Shown: positions 45,707-54,202 of the stretch, one piece after another
Position numbering within the stretch: the first letter of the stretch is position 1
Layout of the letters: each line of letters opens with the position of its first letter
DNA from: Phycisphaerae bacterium
GTDB taxonomy: Bacteria; Planctomycetota; Phycisphaerae; UBA1845; JAFGLZ01
NCBI GenBank assembly: GCA_016927755.1
Contig: JAFGLZ010000026.1
Location: 1-64,000 of the forward strand
Length of the DNA stretch: 64,000 bases
Direction of reading: 5' to 3'
Position numbers and translations under genes: made by a program
Notes under the pieces: model-generated
The model's database searches: none
Told to the model about the DNA's origin: nothing
What the model saw: only the letters and a program-made list of their open reading frames with translations

Positions 45707-47290
45707 ATGGCAGAGCTGGTTGGCGGCATTTCGGATGACGGCTCACCTCGCAAGGAAGCCTTGCCGCTAGGTCACTACATTCGGCACAGCCTCACTAGGT
45801 TTCGACAGCGGATTCGCCCCGTAGGGAAACAAACGGCTCGGCTGGGTCTCTGGCTGGAGATGGAGGTGTTCCCGAGCGCCAAGAGGGCCGGCCACGAGGC
45901 CGTTGGCCTGGATGTTCTCCCGCATGGCGAGATCCGGCTGAAGGAGACGAGGAACGTGCGCGCCGCCGTAAGCTTGGACGATTGCCAAGAACTCTGCGCC
46001 TTCCTGGAACACCTGGCCATCCATCGCCTGAAGCTGGATACACGGCTTGAGAGCAACCAGGTACAGGACGTGTTGACGCTACTGTACGCGTATCGCCGGG
46101 AGCTGGCCCTCAACCGCGAGGATGGGGAAACGACGGCAGGCATGGGCGGCCACCTGCGCAGCGACCGCGGTGCACACGTCAGTTGCGCCAAACTGCGCTT
46201 GCAAGGCCATCTTCTGGTTGTTGAGTATAGCTACTGTGTCACCCGCCTGAGCCTGGCGGTGCGTTGGTTTGAAGGAAGACATCGACACTTCAACGACCAT
46301 CGTGCCCTCTTCCGCGCTGCGCCGCGCTATGGGGCACTGGCGGCCGCCATGGTCGTTGCGATCCTGCTGATTCACGTGTTCACAGACAGCCTGCCGCTGT
46401 TGATCGGTATGACGTTGCTCCAAGCCGTCATCTTGTTCGCGGCGGTGTACGTGTTCCTGCGCGGCATGGGGAGCATCGAGTATGACAACGAAGAGAAGGC
46501 CTACCGACTCGGTCGGGCGCACGCAGCGTTGGAGCGATACGCCGATCGGATTCGCAACGACCTGGCGCTGGCCAGTGCGGTTCAACAGAAGCTCCTTCCC
46601 GACCGGCGACACATGCCTCAAACCGATCGGCTCGAATGGGCCAGCAGCTTCGTCCCCGAGACCGAGGTGGGCGGCGATTACTTCGACGCCGCCGAGCTAG
46701 GCAAGGGAAAGGTGGCGATGGTATTCGCCGATGTGAGTGGACACGGGACGGCGGCGGCGCTGATCACCGTGATCGTCAAGATGGCGTTCAGGGCATGGGT
46801 TGAGGTACAGCTTCCGCTGACCGACTTTGTCCGTCGGGTCAATCGAGACCTCTGGCGGTTCACGCCAGACGAAAGATTCGTTGTCCTGGTCGCAGCGGTT
46901 CTCGATGACACGATGGGACGGCTTGATTATGTGAATTGCGGCCATGCCCCGCAACCTTTCTTCGTGCCGTCCGATCCCTCCCGGCCGATTACGAGCCTCA
47001 CCCGGACAGGGGCCATGCTGCTGGGTGTGGAGGAAGAGATCGAGGTAGACGAAGCGACCCAGCCGCTCGTTCGCGGGGATAGGATCCTTCTGGCCACGGA
47101 TGGTCTGACCGAAGCGGCGGACAGCCAAGGCCGATTCTACGGAAAGGAACGACTGAGCGAGTTCCTTCAGGCTCATCGTTCCATGAACCTGGAAGAGTTG
47201 GTGGCTGCGCTCACGGAGGATGTCGCCCGATTCTCGGCGGAGACCGAGCAAAGCGACGACCGCACGGTGTTGGCCTTCCAGGTTCGCTGA
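45707..47290 (+). CDS. Membrane-bound SpoIIE-type PP2C phosphatase
   Basis: 527 residues. The N-terminal 200 residues are of unknown type. Two TM helices follow (GALAAAMVVAILLIHVF and LLIGMTLLQAVILFAAVYVF, about 205-250), then a short helix and the PP2C_SIG/SpoIIE domain from about 290. Its metal-binding acidic residues are ETEVGGDYFD, FADVSGHGTAAAL and LLATDGLTEA, ending in QSDDRTVLAF. Such phosphatases act on anti-anti-sigma factors or other phosphoproteins. No partner of that kind lies in the window. Confidence 0.9.
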   Translation: MAELVGGISDDGSPRKEALPLGHYIRHSLTRFRQRIRPVGKQTARLGLWLEMEVFPSAKRAGHEAVGLDVLPHGEIRLKETRNVRAAVSLDDCQELCAFLEHLAIHRLKLDTRLESNQVQDVLTLLYAYRRELALNREDGETTAGMGGHLRSDRGAHVSCAKLRLQGHLLVVEYSYCVTRLSLAVRWFEGRHRHFNDHRALFRAAPRYGALAAAMVVAILLIHVFTDSLPLLIGMTLLQAVILFAAVYVFLRGMGSIEYDNEEKAYRLGRAHAALERYADRIRNDLALASAVQQKLLPDRRHMPQTDRLEWASSFVPETEVGGDYFDAAELGKGKVAMVFADVSGHGTAAALITVIVKMAFRAWVEVQLPLTDFVRRVNRDLWRFTPDERFVVLVAAVLDDTMGRLDYVNCGHAPQPFFVPSDPSRPITSLTRTGAMLLGVEEEIEVDEATQPLVRGDRILLATDGLTEAADSQGRFYGKERLSEFLQAHRSMNLEELVAALTEDVARFSAETEQSDDRTVLAFQVR

Positions 47291-47397
47291 GGACGAAGAC
47301 CGACAGCACGCGCGGCATTGTTGGACAGGATTATTCGAGTTGTGGCCGCCGACGGCGACGTCGGCGCCGGTGTGGCCCTTACGAAGGAGCGGTTCCC

Positions 47398-47841
47398 ATG
47401 TCCAAGAGACATCTATCTTACGCGGTCGGCTCGGTGGCAATTGGGGCCTGTGCCTGGGCGATCTTGGCCAGGGCGGCGGAGCCGGCCTCGGTCGCGCAGC
47501 CGAACGGATCGCGTCTGGCGGTGGTCTGGAGCAGCGGCGATCCGGATGTGGCACACCGCGTCTGCCTCATGTACACACATGCGGCGGTCAAGAACCGGTG
47601 GTTCAACGAAGTGCGACTGATCGTCTGGGGTCCGTCGGCCAGGCTGCTGGCGGGTGACAAGGACCTCCAGGCGAAGATCAAGGAGATGATGAAGGACGGC
47701 GTGAACGTTCAGGCATGCATCGTGTGCGCCGACTCCTACGGAGTCACGGAGGCCCTGCGGTCGCTGGGGATTGAGGTCAATGCCATGGGCCGACCCCTGA
47801 CGGATTTCCTCAAGAGCGACTATAAGGTGCTGACGTTTTGA
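47398..47841 (+). CDS. Exported DsrE-family protein
   Basis: 147 residues. A signal peptide (VGSVAIGACAWAILARAAEP) precedes a DsrE/DsrF-like fold: RLAVVWSSGDPDVAHRVCLM, VRLIVWGPSARLLAGDK and the conserved VQACIVCADSYGVTEALRSL with a possible active Cys pair. Export of a DsrE-type protein suggests periplasmic sulfur or thiol handling. It lies between the phosphatase and the hydroxylase genes. Confidence 0.85.
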   Translation: MSKRHLSYAVGSVAIGACAWAILARAAEPASVAQPNGSRLAVVWSSGDPDVAHRVCLMYTHAAVKNRWFNEVRLIVWGPSARLLAGDKDLQAKIKEMMKDGVNVQACIVCADSYGVTEALRSLGIEVNAMGRPLTDFLKSDYKVLTF

Positions 47842-47863
47842 ACACGCTTGCTGACCTCAAGGA

Positions 47864-48664
47864 GTGACCACGCGATTGGCCAAGTGGAAGTTGGCGATAA
47901 CGGCTGCTGTCTTCATCGTCCTATGGGTGGGCGAGCGATTCGCGCCGACCGCGGAGGGGCGTGTCGGGCGGCTGCCACATGCCGCTCGCAACCTCTGTCT
48001 GGGCCTGCTCAACGCCGCTGTGGTGACGCTGGCGTTTGGTTCGGGAGCCCTGTACGTTACCGAAGCGGCTCGGGAGGCGAATCTCGGTCTACTCCATTGG
48101 CTGAACTGGCCCTGGTTGGCGGAGTGTGTGGTGGCCGTGGTGGTGTTCGATGCCTGGCAATACCTCTGGCACCGGCTGAACCACCGGGTTCCGTTTCTCT
48201 GGCGATTCCACGCCGTGCACCATTCCGACGGCGACATGGATGCCAGCACGGCGCTTCGATTTCACACCGGAGAGATCGTCTTCTCTTCGATCGCTCGCCT
48301 GGCCGTTCTTCCGATCCTGGGCATGCAGCTCGTGCAGGTGTTGATCTACGAGCTGATACTCCAGCCGATCATCCTGTTCCACCACAGCAACGTTCGCGTG
48401 CCGCGCCGTGTGGACCGCGCCCTGCGGGTCGTTCTGGTCACCCCCTGGATGCACTGGGTTCACCACTCCAACTACCGCCCGGAGACCGACTCGAACTACT
48501 CCAGCGTGTTTTCCTTCTGGGACCGCCTGTTCGGATCGTATGGGGTTCAAAAAGCTCCATGGGAAGTCAACTTGGGACTGGTCCAGTACGAAAAGACCGT
48601 GTGGTGGAGTCTTCGAGGGATGCTGCTGATCCCATTCCGACCGGTTCGTCGGCCTGGCCGATAG
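47864..48664 (+). CDS. Fatty-acid-hydroxylase/sterol-desaturase family membrane enzyme
   Basis: 266 residues, four or five TM helices, with the di-iron histidine clusters HRLNH, HAVHH, and HWVHHS plus the accessory HHSNVR. Members hydroxylate or desaturate lipids using O2, or cleave ether lipids. Within a block for arsenosugar synthesis it could modify the lipid part of an arsenolipid, but that is inference. GTG 47864 overlaps its own ribosome site (AAGGAG); TTG at 47876 has better spacing and is an alternative start. Confidence 0.9.
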   Translation: MTTRLAKWKLAITAAVFIVLWVGERFAPTAEGRVGRLPHAARNLCLGLLNAAVVTLAFGSGALYVTEAAREANLGLLHWLNWPWLAECVVAVVVFDAWQYLWHRLNHRVPFLWRFHAVHHSDGDMDASTALRFHTGEIVFSSIARLAVLPILGMQLVQVLIYELILQPIILFHHSNVRVPRRVDRALRVVLVTPWMHWVHHSNYRPETDSNYSSVFSFWDRLFGSYGVQKAPWEVNLGLVQYEKTVWWSLRGMLLIPFRPVRRPGR

Positions 48665-48712
48665 GCTGGGACTGAGAGGGGATCCTCGTTCGGTCGTTGT
48701 TCATCTTGTCCT

Positions 48713-50194
48713 ATGAAGCGCGGGTACCGCATGGATCCGGAGCAACACGTCCAACGCGAGATCGTCAGAAACGGAGAAGCCGAATCGCCCGGCGCAAGCC
48801 CGCTCCTAGGACAGCGGCAAACTGCTTGGAGCCTTGGCGGCCTTCTTATCCTCTCTCTGACGATCATGTTGGCCCTCACAGGCCGTCTCGGCTACGGCGA
48901 TGATGCCATCGTCTTACGCGGTACCTTACCGATAACGCTATTCCTCTTGGCCGGAGTCGTTTACCTGGTCGGCTCGTGGCTGTCGCTGAACAGGCGGTTG
49001 TCGCGTCGGCAGGTGCTCCTGCTGATCGTCGTCGCGGTGGGAATGCGAGTTGCGGCCGTGCCGATGCCGCTGGCCCGAGGGGATGACTTCGAACGTTACC
49101 TCTGGGACGGTGCGGTCACCGCCGCGGGAATCAACCCCTACCTCTACTCGCCCAAGGCAGTGGCCGAGGGCGGCGTGGCGGATCCGACACTCCGTTCGCT
49201 TGCGGCGCGGAGTCAAGGCGTTCTGCGCAACGTCAATCACGCGGAGCTTCGCGCGATCTATCCGCCCGTCGCGCAGGGACTGTTTGCAGTTGCCCACCTG
49301 CTGACGCCGTTTGACACAACTGGCTGGCGGATCGTCTTAGCCTTGGTGGATCTGCTGACCGTGCTGCTGCTTGTCCTGTTGCTGCGGTCCGCGGGACTCG
49401 CACTGGGCAACCTGGCCATCTATCTCTGGAATCCCTTGCTGGTCTTTGAAACCTACGCGCGGCTGCATCTGGATCTTGCCGTCGTGCCGTTTCTGCTTGT
49501 TGCGGCTTGGGGATTGGTGAGACGGCGACCTCTGATCGCGGGGGCCTTCCTGGCCACGGCGGCGGGCGTCAAGCTGTGGCCGGCGGTGCTCGCACCGTTT
49601 CTCGTGGGAGCGTTCCGCGATGCCCGTCGCCGCTTGCTAGCCGCGTCGACAGCCTTTGCCGGGATCTGTCTGCTGATGGCGATTCCGTTTTCTTCCGCTT
49701 TCGGGGGTGAAAACAGCGGCGTCGTGGTCTATGGCGCTACCTGGGAGACACCAACCGGGGCCTTTCGCCTGGCGCAGGCGCTGGGATGGCTTCTCGTCAG
49801 GCAGCTCGATCTGTCCATGCAAGCAGGACTCATCGCACGGACGGTCGCGATGGGGCTACTGTTGGTCGCGGCCGTCTGGATCGGTACGCGCCGAGCGGAT
49901 AGGTCGACCGAGATCTGCACGCGAATGGAGATCGTCGTCCTGCTGATGCTGCTGCTGAGCCCGACGGTCTGGCCCTGGTACTACGTGCCGGCCATTCCGC
50001 TAGCGGTTATCGCGCCGCGAGCCAGCGCCCTGATTTGGACCGCGATCCTGCCGTTGATCTACCTGGCCAACGTGATGCCGCCGCCCCACGTATTGGGCGC
50101 CCTGATCCACCTGCCCGTGTGGGTCTTGCTCGGGCTCGAGTGGGCTCGGTATCGGACCGCGCCGGCGGGCCCGGAGGGCGAGCCCTATGCGTGA
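48713..50194 (+). CDS. GT87-type polyprenyl-phosphate-mannose-dependent glycosyltransferase
   Basis: 493 residues with about ten TM helices. The acidic first-loop motif is RGDDFERYLWDGAVTAAGIN, followed by NPYLYSP and IYPPVAQGLFAVAHLL; further motifs are NPLLVFETYARLHLDLAVVP and GVKLWPAVLAPFLVGAF. This fits the DUF2029/GT87 and related GT-C families, which use decaprenyl-phosphate-mannose donors. Its stop overlaps the start of the GT2 fusion by 8 bases; the fusion's first domain resembles dolichyl-phosphate-mannose synthase, so the two could form a donor-synthesis/transfer pair. The start may be ATG 48713 or 48731. Confidence 0.85.
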   Translation: MKRGYRMDPEQHVQREIVRNGEAESPGASPLLGQRQTAWSLGGLLILSLTIMLALTGRLGYGDDAIVLRGTLPITLFLLAGVVYLVGSWLSLNRRLSRRQVLLLIVVAVGMRVAAVPMPLARGDDFERYLWDGAVTAAGINPYLYSPKAVAEGGVADPTLRSLAARSQGVLRNVNHAELRAIYPPVAQGLFAVAHLLTPFDTTGWRIVLALVDLLTVLLLVLLLRSAGLALGNLAIYLWNPLLVFETYARLHLDLAVVPFLLVAAWGLVRRRPLIAGAFLATAAGVKLWPAVLAPFLVGAFRDARRRLLAASTAFAGICLLMAIPFSSAFGGENSGVVVYGATWETPTGAFRLAQALGWLLVRQLDLSMQAGLIARTVAMGLLLVAAVWIGTRRADRSTEICTRMEIVVLLMLLLSPTVWPWYYVPAIPLAVIAPRASALIWTAILPLIYLANVMPPPHVLGALIHLPVWVLLGLEWARYRTAPAGPEGEPYA

Positions 50195-52199
50195 GGGCCG
50201 GGCGATCAACGTGGTGATTCCGGCGCTGAACGAGGCCGCGTCGATCGGGAAGGTCCTTGCGGCGATCCCTGACTGGGTCGACGAAGTGATCGTCGTAGAC
50301 AATGGCTCGACGGACGATACCGCGGCAATCGCAGAGCAGGCGGGCGCGACGGTTGTTCGCGAACCGCGCCGGGGGTACGGTCAAGCGTGTCAGACGGGCA
50401 TGGCGGCGATCTCGTGGTGCGACGTCCTGGTCTTCTTGGACGCGGATTTCAGCGACCATCCCGAAGAGATGGATCGGCTCGTGGGCCCGATCGTCCGTGG
50501 TGAGGCAGACCTGGTCATCGGTTCGCGAACACTGGGCAATCCGTCGGGCGCCGGGCTGACCGTTCCCCAACGTTTCGGCACATCGCTGGCTTGTATGCTC
50601 ATGAACCTCATCTGGCGAACGCACCATACGGACCTGGGCCCCTTCCGCGCCGTACGTTGGTCGGCCTTGCGATCGCTTCACATGCGCGACAGGAACTACG
50701 GCTGGACGATCGAGATGCAGATCAAGGCCGCTCGCGCGAAGCTACGGGTCATCGAGGTGCCGGTCCGCTACCGCCCGCGCATCGGCGTCTCGAAGATCTC
50801 GGGCACGGTCCGAGGCGTCATCGGGGCCGGAACGAAGATTCTCGTCACGATCGCCCGGTACGCTCTGCTGCCCGCACCGTCGCGTGTGTACTCGCGGGGT
50901 CGACTGATCGTGTTCACGCGCTATCCCCTTCCGGGCAAGGCCAAGACACGCCTGATCCCAGAACTGGGCGCTTTGCGCGCAGCGGCCTTTCAGCGGACGA
51001 TGACGGAGCGAACGATCCGAACCGCACGTGACTGCGCCGGATCGCTGAGAGCAGATATCGAGATCCGCTACGCCGGGGGGCACGACCGAAAGGTACGCCG
51101 CTGGCTGGGAAACGGTCTCGTCGTCAGGCCACAAGGGGATGGCGATCTCGGAAGGCGCATGCGTCGCGCATCTCTCGATGCGTTCGACAGCGATTGCAGC
51201 CGCGTCCTTATCATCGGGACCGACTGTCCGGAGCTCTCGGCCTGCGATCTGCGACGAGCCTTCGAGGCGATCGAAGAGCACGACGTAGTCCTCGGCCCCA
51301 GCACGGACGGAGGCTATTGGTTGATCGGTTTACGCAGTCCGGCGGAGGTCTTTGAAGGCGTCGACTGGAGCACCCCGCGGGTCGTGGAGCAGACGCTCGC
51401 GCTGGCGTCCTCGGCTGGTTTGTCGGTCGCCATCCTCGATGAGCACACAGACATCGACACGCCCGAGGATTTCCAGGACGCGATACCTGACCAGGACGCG
51501 TTCTCGTCTCCGGAGATCCCCTACCTGTCCGTCATCATCCCCGCCCGAGATGAAGCGGAGCACATCGAGGCCGCTATCGCAACGGCCCAAGCCGACGGCA
51601 TCGAAATCATCGTCGTGGACGGCCACAGCTCGGACCAAACCGCCGCCCTGGCCGAGCGAGCCGGGGCTCGCGTCTTGACGTGTCCGCCACACCGAGCGCG
51701 GCAGATGAACAAGGGCGCGGCGATTGCCCGAGGGAAGATCCTCCTCTTTCTCCACGCCGATACGAGGCTTCCAGACGACTACACCCTCCCCCTGTTCGAC
51801 GCCCTCTCGGATGCGAGCGTCGTCGGGGGCGCCTTCGGCTACAAGACCGACATGTCGGGCCCCGGCGTGTCCCTCCTCGAACGGCTTGTAGGGTTCCGTT
51901 CCCGAGTACTCTGCCTCCCGTACGGAGACCAAGCCTTATTCGTCCGGAGATCGATCTTCGAGTCGTTGGGCGGCTTCGACGACGTCTCCGTGGCCGAGGA
52001 CCTGCGATTCGTCCGGCGTCTCCGGTGCCGCGGCCGGATCATGGTCCTTGCCGAGCCCGCCGTCACCTCCGGGCGACGGTCGCGACGACTCGGCCTCCTG
52101 CGAACCACGCTGGTCAACCAGGTCATTGTGGCGGGATGCTTCCTCGCCCTCCCGGATCCCATGCTCAACTCGTTCTATCGCCGATGGGAGGAGACGTGA
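50187..52199 (+). CDS. Three-domain fusion: GT2 (DPM-like) - DUF2064 - GT2
   Basis: 670 residues containing three enzymes. Residues 1-235 are a GT2 family glycosyltransferase of the DPM1 type, VVIPALNEAASIGKVLAAIP with DAD motif LVFLDADFSDHPEE. Residues 240-440 are DUF2064, a CofC-like nucleotidyltransferase fold (TIGR04282, rSAM/selenodomain-associated transferase 1): FTRYPLPGKAKTRLIPELG, IGTDCPELSACDLRRAF, LGPSTDGGYWLIGL. Residues 447-670 are a second GT2 (TIGR04283, transferase 2): VIIPARDEAEHIEAAIATAQ, HADTRLP, LPYGDQALFVRR. The last two families are usually adjacent genes next to radical SAM/selenodomain (ArsS) proteins. The triple fusion implies a channelled reaction series. The start at 50187 overlaps the GT87 stop. 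Confidence 0.92.
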   Translation: MREGRAINVVIPALNEAASIGKVLAAIPDWVDEVIVVDNGSTDDTAAIAEQAGATVVREPRRGYGQACQTGMAAISWCDVLVFLDADFSDHPEEMDRLVGPIVRGEADLVIGSRTLGNPSGAGLTVPQRFGTSLACMLMNLIWRTHHTDLGPFRAVRWSALRSLHMRDRNYGWTIEMQIKAARAKLRVIEVPVRYRPRIGVSKISGTVRGVIGAGTKILVTIARYALLPAPSRVYSRGRLIVFTRYPLPGKAKTRLIPELGALRAAAFQRTMTERTIRTARDCAGSLRADIEIRYAGGHDRKVRRWLGNGLVVRPQGDGDLGRRMRRASLDAFDSDCSRVLIIGTDCPELSACDLRRAFEAIEEHDVVLGPSTDGGYWLIGLRSPAEVFEGVDWSTPRVVEQTLALASSAGLSVAILDEHTDIDTPEDFQDAIPDQDAFSSPEIPYLSVIIPARDEAEHIEAAIATAQADGIEIIVVDGHSSDQTAALAERAGARVLTCPPHRARQMNKGAAIARGKILLFLHADTRLPDDYTLPLFDALSDASVVGGAFGYKTDMSGPGVSLLERLVGFRSRVLCLPYGDQALFVRRSIFESLGGFDDVSVAEDLRFVRRLRCRGRIMVLAEPAVTSGRRSRRLGLLRTTLVNQVIVAGCFLALPDPMLNSFYRRWEET

Positions 52200-52541
52200 G
52201 CCCGCAACGCGGACAACTGGTACTGATTCGGGGCCGGACACGCCCGCCTGCACGTCGCAGCCGTGCGGCGAAGCTTGCCCATCACGGAATCCGTCTCGTC
52301 CTCGTGGATCCCGGGACGTTCTGGTATTCGGGCCTGGCGACGGGCATGCTTGCGGGTCAGTACGACGTGCGGGAAGACCAAATCGACCCGGCCCAACTTG
52401 TGCAGCGAGGAGGCGGGCATCCTGTGCGCGAACGTATGATTGGATTGGACGCGAGCGAGAGGACCATCGCATTGGCCTCGGGGGACACACTGGAATACGA
52501 CGCGCTTTCGCTGGACATGGGGAGCGAGGTGGATATCCGCG
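52196..52541 (+). pseudogene. Decayed NDH/SelD-associated FAD oxidoreductase, N-terminal part
   Basis: GTG at 52196 overlaps the fusion's stop. The frame reads QLVLIRGRTRPPARRSRAAK, whereas the neighbouring frame gives GAGHARLHVAAVRRSL, the FAD-binding GGGHAHLHVL motif of this family. Two compensating frameshifts therefore scramble the nucleotide-binding site. Downstream the family sequence returns: LVLVDPGTFWYSGLATGMLA, GQYDVREDQIDPAQLVQRGG and SGDTLEYDALSLDMGSEVDI. The reading then breaks off; the remaining 250 or more residues (and any SelD partner domain) are missing. Such flavoproteins occur with the two transferase families fused upstream. Confidence 0.8.
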
Positions 52542-52719
52542 TGATGACTTGCGCATCACGGGCTCCCATCACCAGAACAGTATCGACATTTCTCTGGCGG
52601 TGATCGACGAGATGAGGAAGGACATCGGAGTTCCCGTCATCCGAAACGTAGAGCCCCACAACGGATCGGCGGACATGATAATCCACCGTCGATGCGACTT
52701 GAGAAGGTGGGCAGGATGA
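52542..52719 (+). pseudogene. C-terminal fragment of an unidentified operon protein
   Basis: In the frame next to the flavoprotein remnant, the bases read LRITGSHHQNSIDISLAVID, EMRKDIGVPVIRNVEPHNGS, ADMIIHRRCDLRRWAG, then stop. The composition and the ATGA overlap with the cysteine desulfurase start indicate the true end of a coding gene. I do not recognise the family. Together with the preceding fragment it suggests a deletion that joined two genes, or that removed the middle of one. Confidence 0.55.
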
Positions 52720-53870
52720 CACCTGGCAGGATCTATCTGGATTTCAACGCCAGCACGCCGATCGCCCCAGAGGCGGCCGACGCCATGCGGCCGTTCCTGT
52801 CCGACCACTACGGCAATCCGTCGAGCCAGCACTGGGCGGGCCTGCCGGCCAAACAGGCCGTAGAGGGCGCGCGATCCCAAGTGGCCGGCCTGCTGGGTTG
52901 CTCACCCGAAGAGATCGTCTTCACCAGCGGAGGGACGGAATCCAACAACCACGCCATCAAGGGGGTCTTCTTCGCGCTCCGCGACCGGGGAAACCACGTC
53001 ATCACGTCATCGGTGGAGCATCCTGCGACGCTACAGCCTTGCCGATTCCTGGCCAGACTCGGCGCTGAGATCAGCTACCTCCGCGTGGACGGAACGGGGA
53101 TGGTGGATCCCGACGACGTTCGGAAAGCCATCACAAAGCAGACCATCCTCGTGACGGTCATGCACGCCAACAACGAGGTGGGAACGATACAGCCCATCAT
53201 AGAGATCGCCCGGATCGCCCGAGAACACGGCGTCCTCTTCCACACGGACGCCGCCCAATCGGTCGGGAAGATCTCGACCAAGGTCGCAGAACTTGGCGTG
53301 GATCTGCTGTCCGTAGCGGGCCACAAGGTTTACGCGCCGAAGGGAGTCGGGGCCCTATACGTTCGCCGAGGAGTCACCATCGAGCCGCTTGTCCACGGAG
53401 CCGGCCACGAAAGCGGTCGGCGTGCGGGGACGGAGAATGTCCTTCTAGATGTCGGTCTTGGCGCGGCGTGCGAGGTCGCCGGCGAATGGGTCGGGATGCC
53501 TCAAGTCCGGCGGCTTCGCGACCGATTCTGGGAGATGCTGCGCGAAGCGTTGGGGGATCGCGTCGTCCTCAATGGCCATCCGACTGAACGGCTCCCCAAC
53601 ACGCTCAACGTGTCGTTCGTCGGTCAGATCGGCGCCGATGTTCTATCCCGGCTTGATGGTGTGGCCGCGTCCACGGGGTCGGCCTGCCACGAGGGCGAAG
53701 TCGAGATCTCTCCCGTCCTGAAGGCAATGGACGTTGCGCCGGAAGTTGCCGCAGGCGCCATCCGCTTCAGCCTGGGCAGGACGACGAGCATGGGCGAGAT
53801 CGCATGCATCGTCGACCAGTTCAAGCATCTAGCCCTGCAGATGCCAGATCTGGGCAAACGGCAGCCTTGA
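52716..53870 (+). CDS. Cysteine desulfurase (NifS/IscS-like)
   Basis: 384 residues from the ATG at 52716 (AAGGTGG ahead). Aminotransferase class V fold: IYLDFNASTPIAPEAADAMR, FTSGGTESNNHAIKG, His in SSVEHPATLQP, PLP Lys in LSVAGHKVYAPKGVGAL, and the persulfide Cys in AASTGSACHEGEVEIS. Provides sulfur, or selenium, from cysteine or selenocysteine. As the last gene of the block beside rSAM/selenodomain-associated transferases and a decayed flavoprotein, it may serve thiolation or selenium delivery there. It is not accompanied by IscU or Suf genes, so a general Fe-S role is less likely. Confidence 0.95.
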   Translation: MTPGRIYLDFNASTPIAPEAADAMRPFLSDHYGNPSSQHWAGLPAKQAVEGARSQVAGLLGCSPEEIVFTSGGTESNNHAIKGVFFALRDRGNHVITSSVEHPATLQPCRFLARLGAEISYLRVDGTGMVDPDDVRKAITKQTILVTVMHANNEVGTIQPIIEIARIAREHGVLFHTDAAQSVGKISTKVAELGVDLLSVAGHKVYAPKGVGALYVRRGVTIEPLVHGAGHESGRRAGTENVLLDVGLGAACEVAGEWVGMPQVRRLRDRFWEMLREALGDRVVLNGHPTERLPNTLNVSFVGQIGADVLSRLDGVAASTGSACHEGEVEISPVLKAMDVAPEVAAGAIRFSLGRTTSMGEIACIVDQFKHLALQMPDLGKRQP

Positions 53871-54202
53871 GCACGATGGATTCCGGTGTCCTTGAAGGGA
53901 CCCGAGACACGGCTCCGCTGGACGCCGGGCGAGTCGTGGCAATTCCTTGAGTGTCCTGGTTGATCCTGCCAAGGGTCATTGCCGCCCCAAGACATGCGTA
54001 CTCCTGACCTTGGTGGTGGGCGAGCCAGCTCGGCTCTCTACTAAGGCGGATGCGCTCAACAGCGCTTCGCCTGAGCTTCTGGGTCGGCGCGAGATACTCC
54101 ATGGGGCGCTAGAAGCCGTCCCCCTTCTAGTCGAGGACATCACGGCGTAAGATGGCGATTCGAAGCGCGGCCAACTGAGAATTCCGGATCAAGGCAGAAA
54201 TC
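53871..54202. other. Intergenic stretch, possible short ORF
   Basis: A forward frame from TTG 53947 to 54150 (67 codons, LVDPAKGHCRPKTCVLLTLV ... GRREILHGALEAVPLLVEDI) has plausible codon usage but no ribosome site or known family; I do not call it a gene. No terminator is obvious after the desulfurase. Confidence 0.35.

Noticed and set aside
53950-53975. CCTGGTTGATCCTGCCA, identical to the universal 18S rRNA primer site
   Set aside because: Similarity stops after 17 bases; the downstream sequence is not 18S rRNA. Coincidence.
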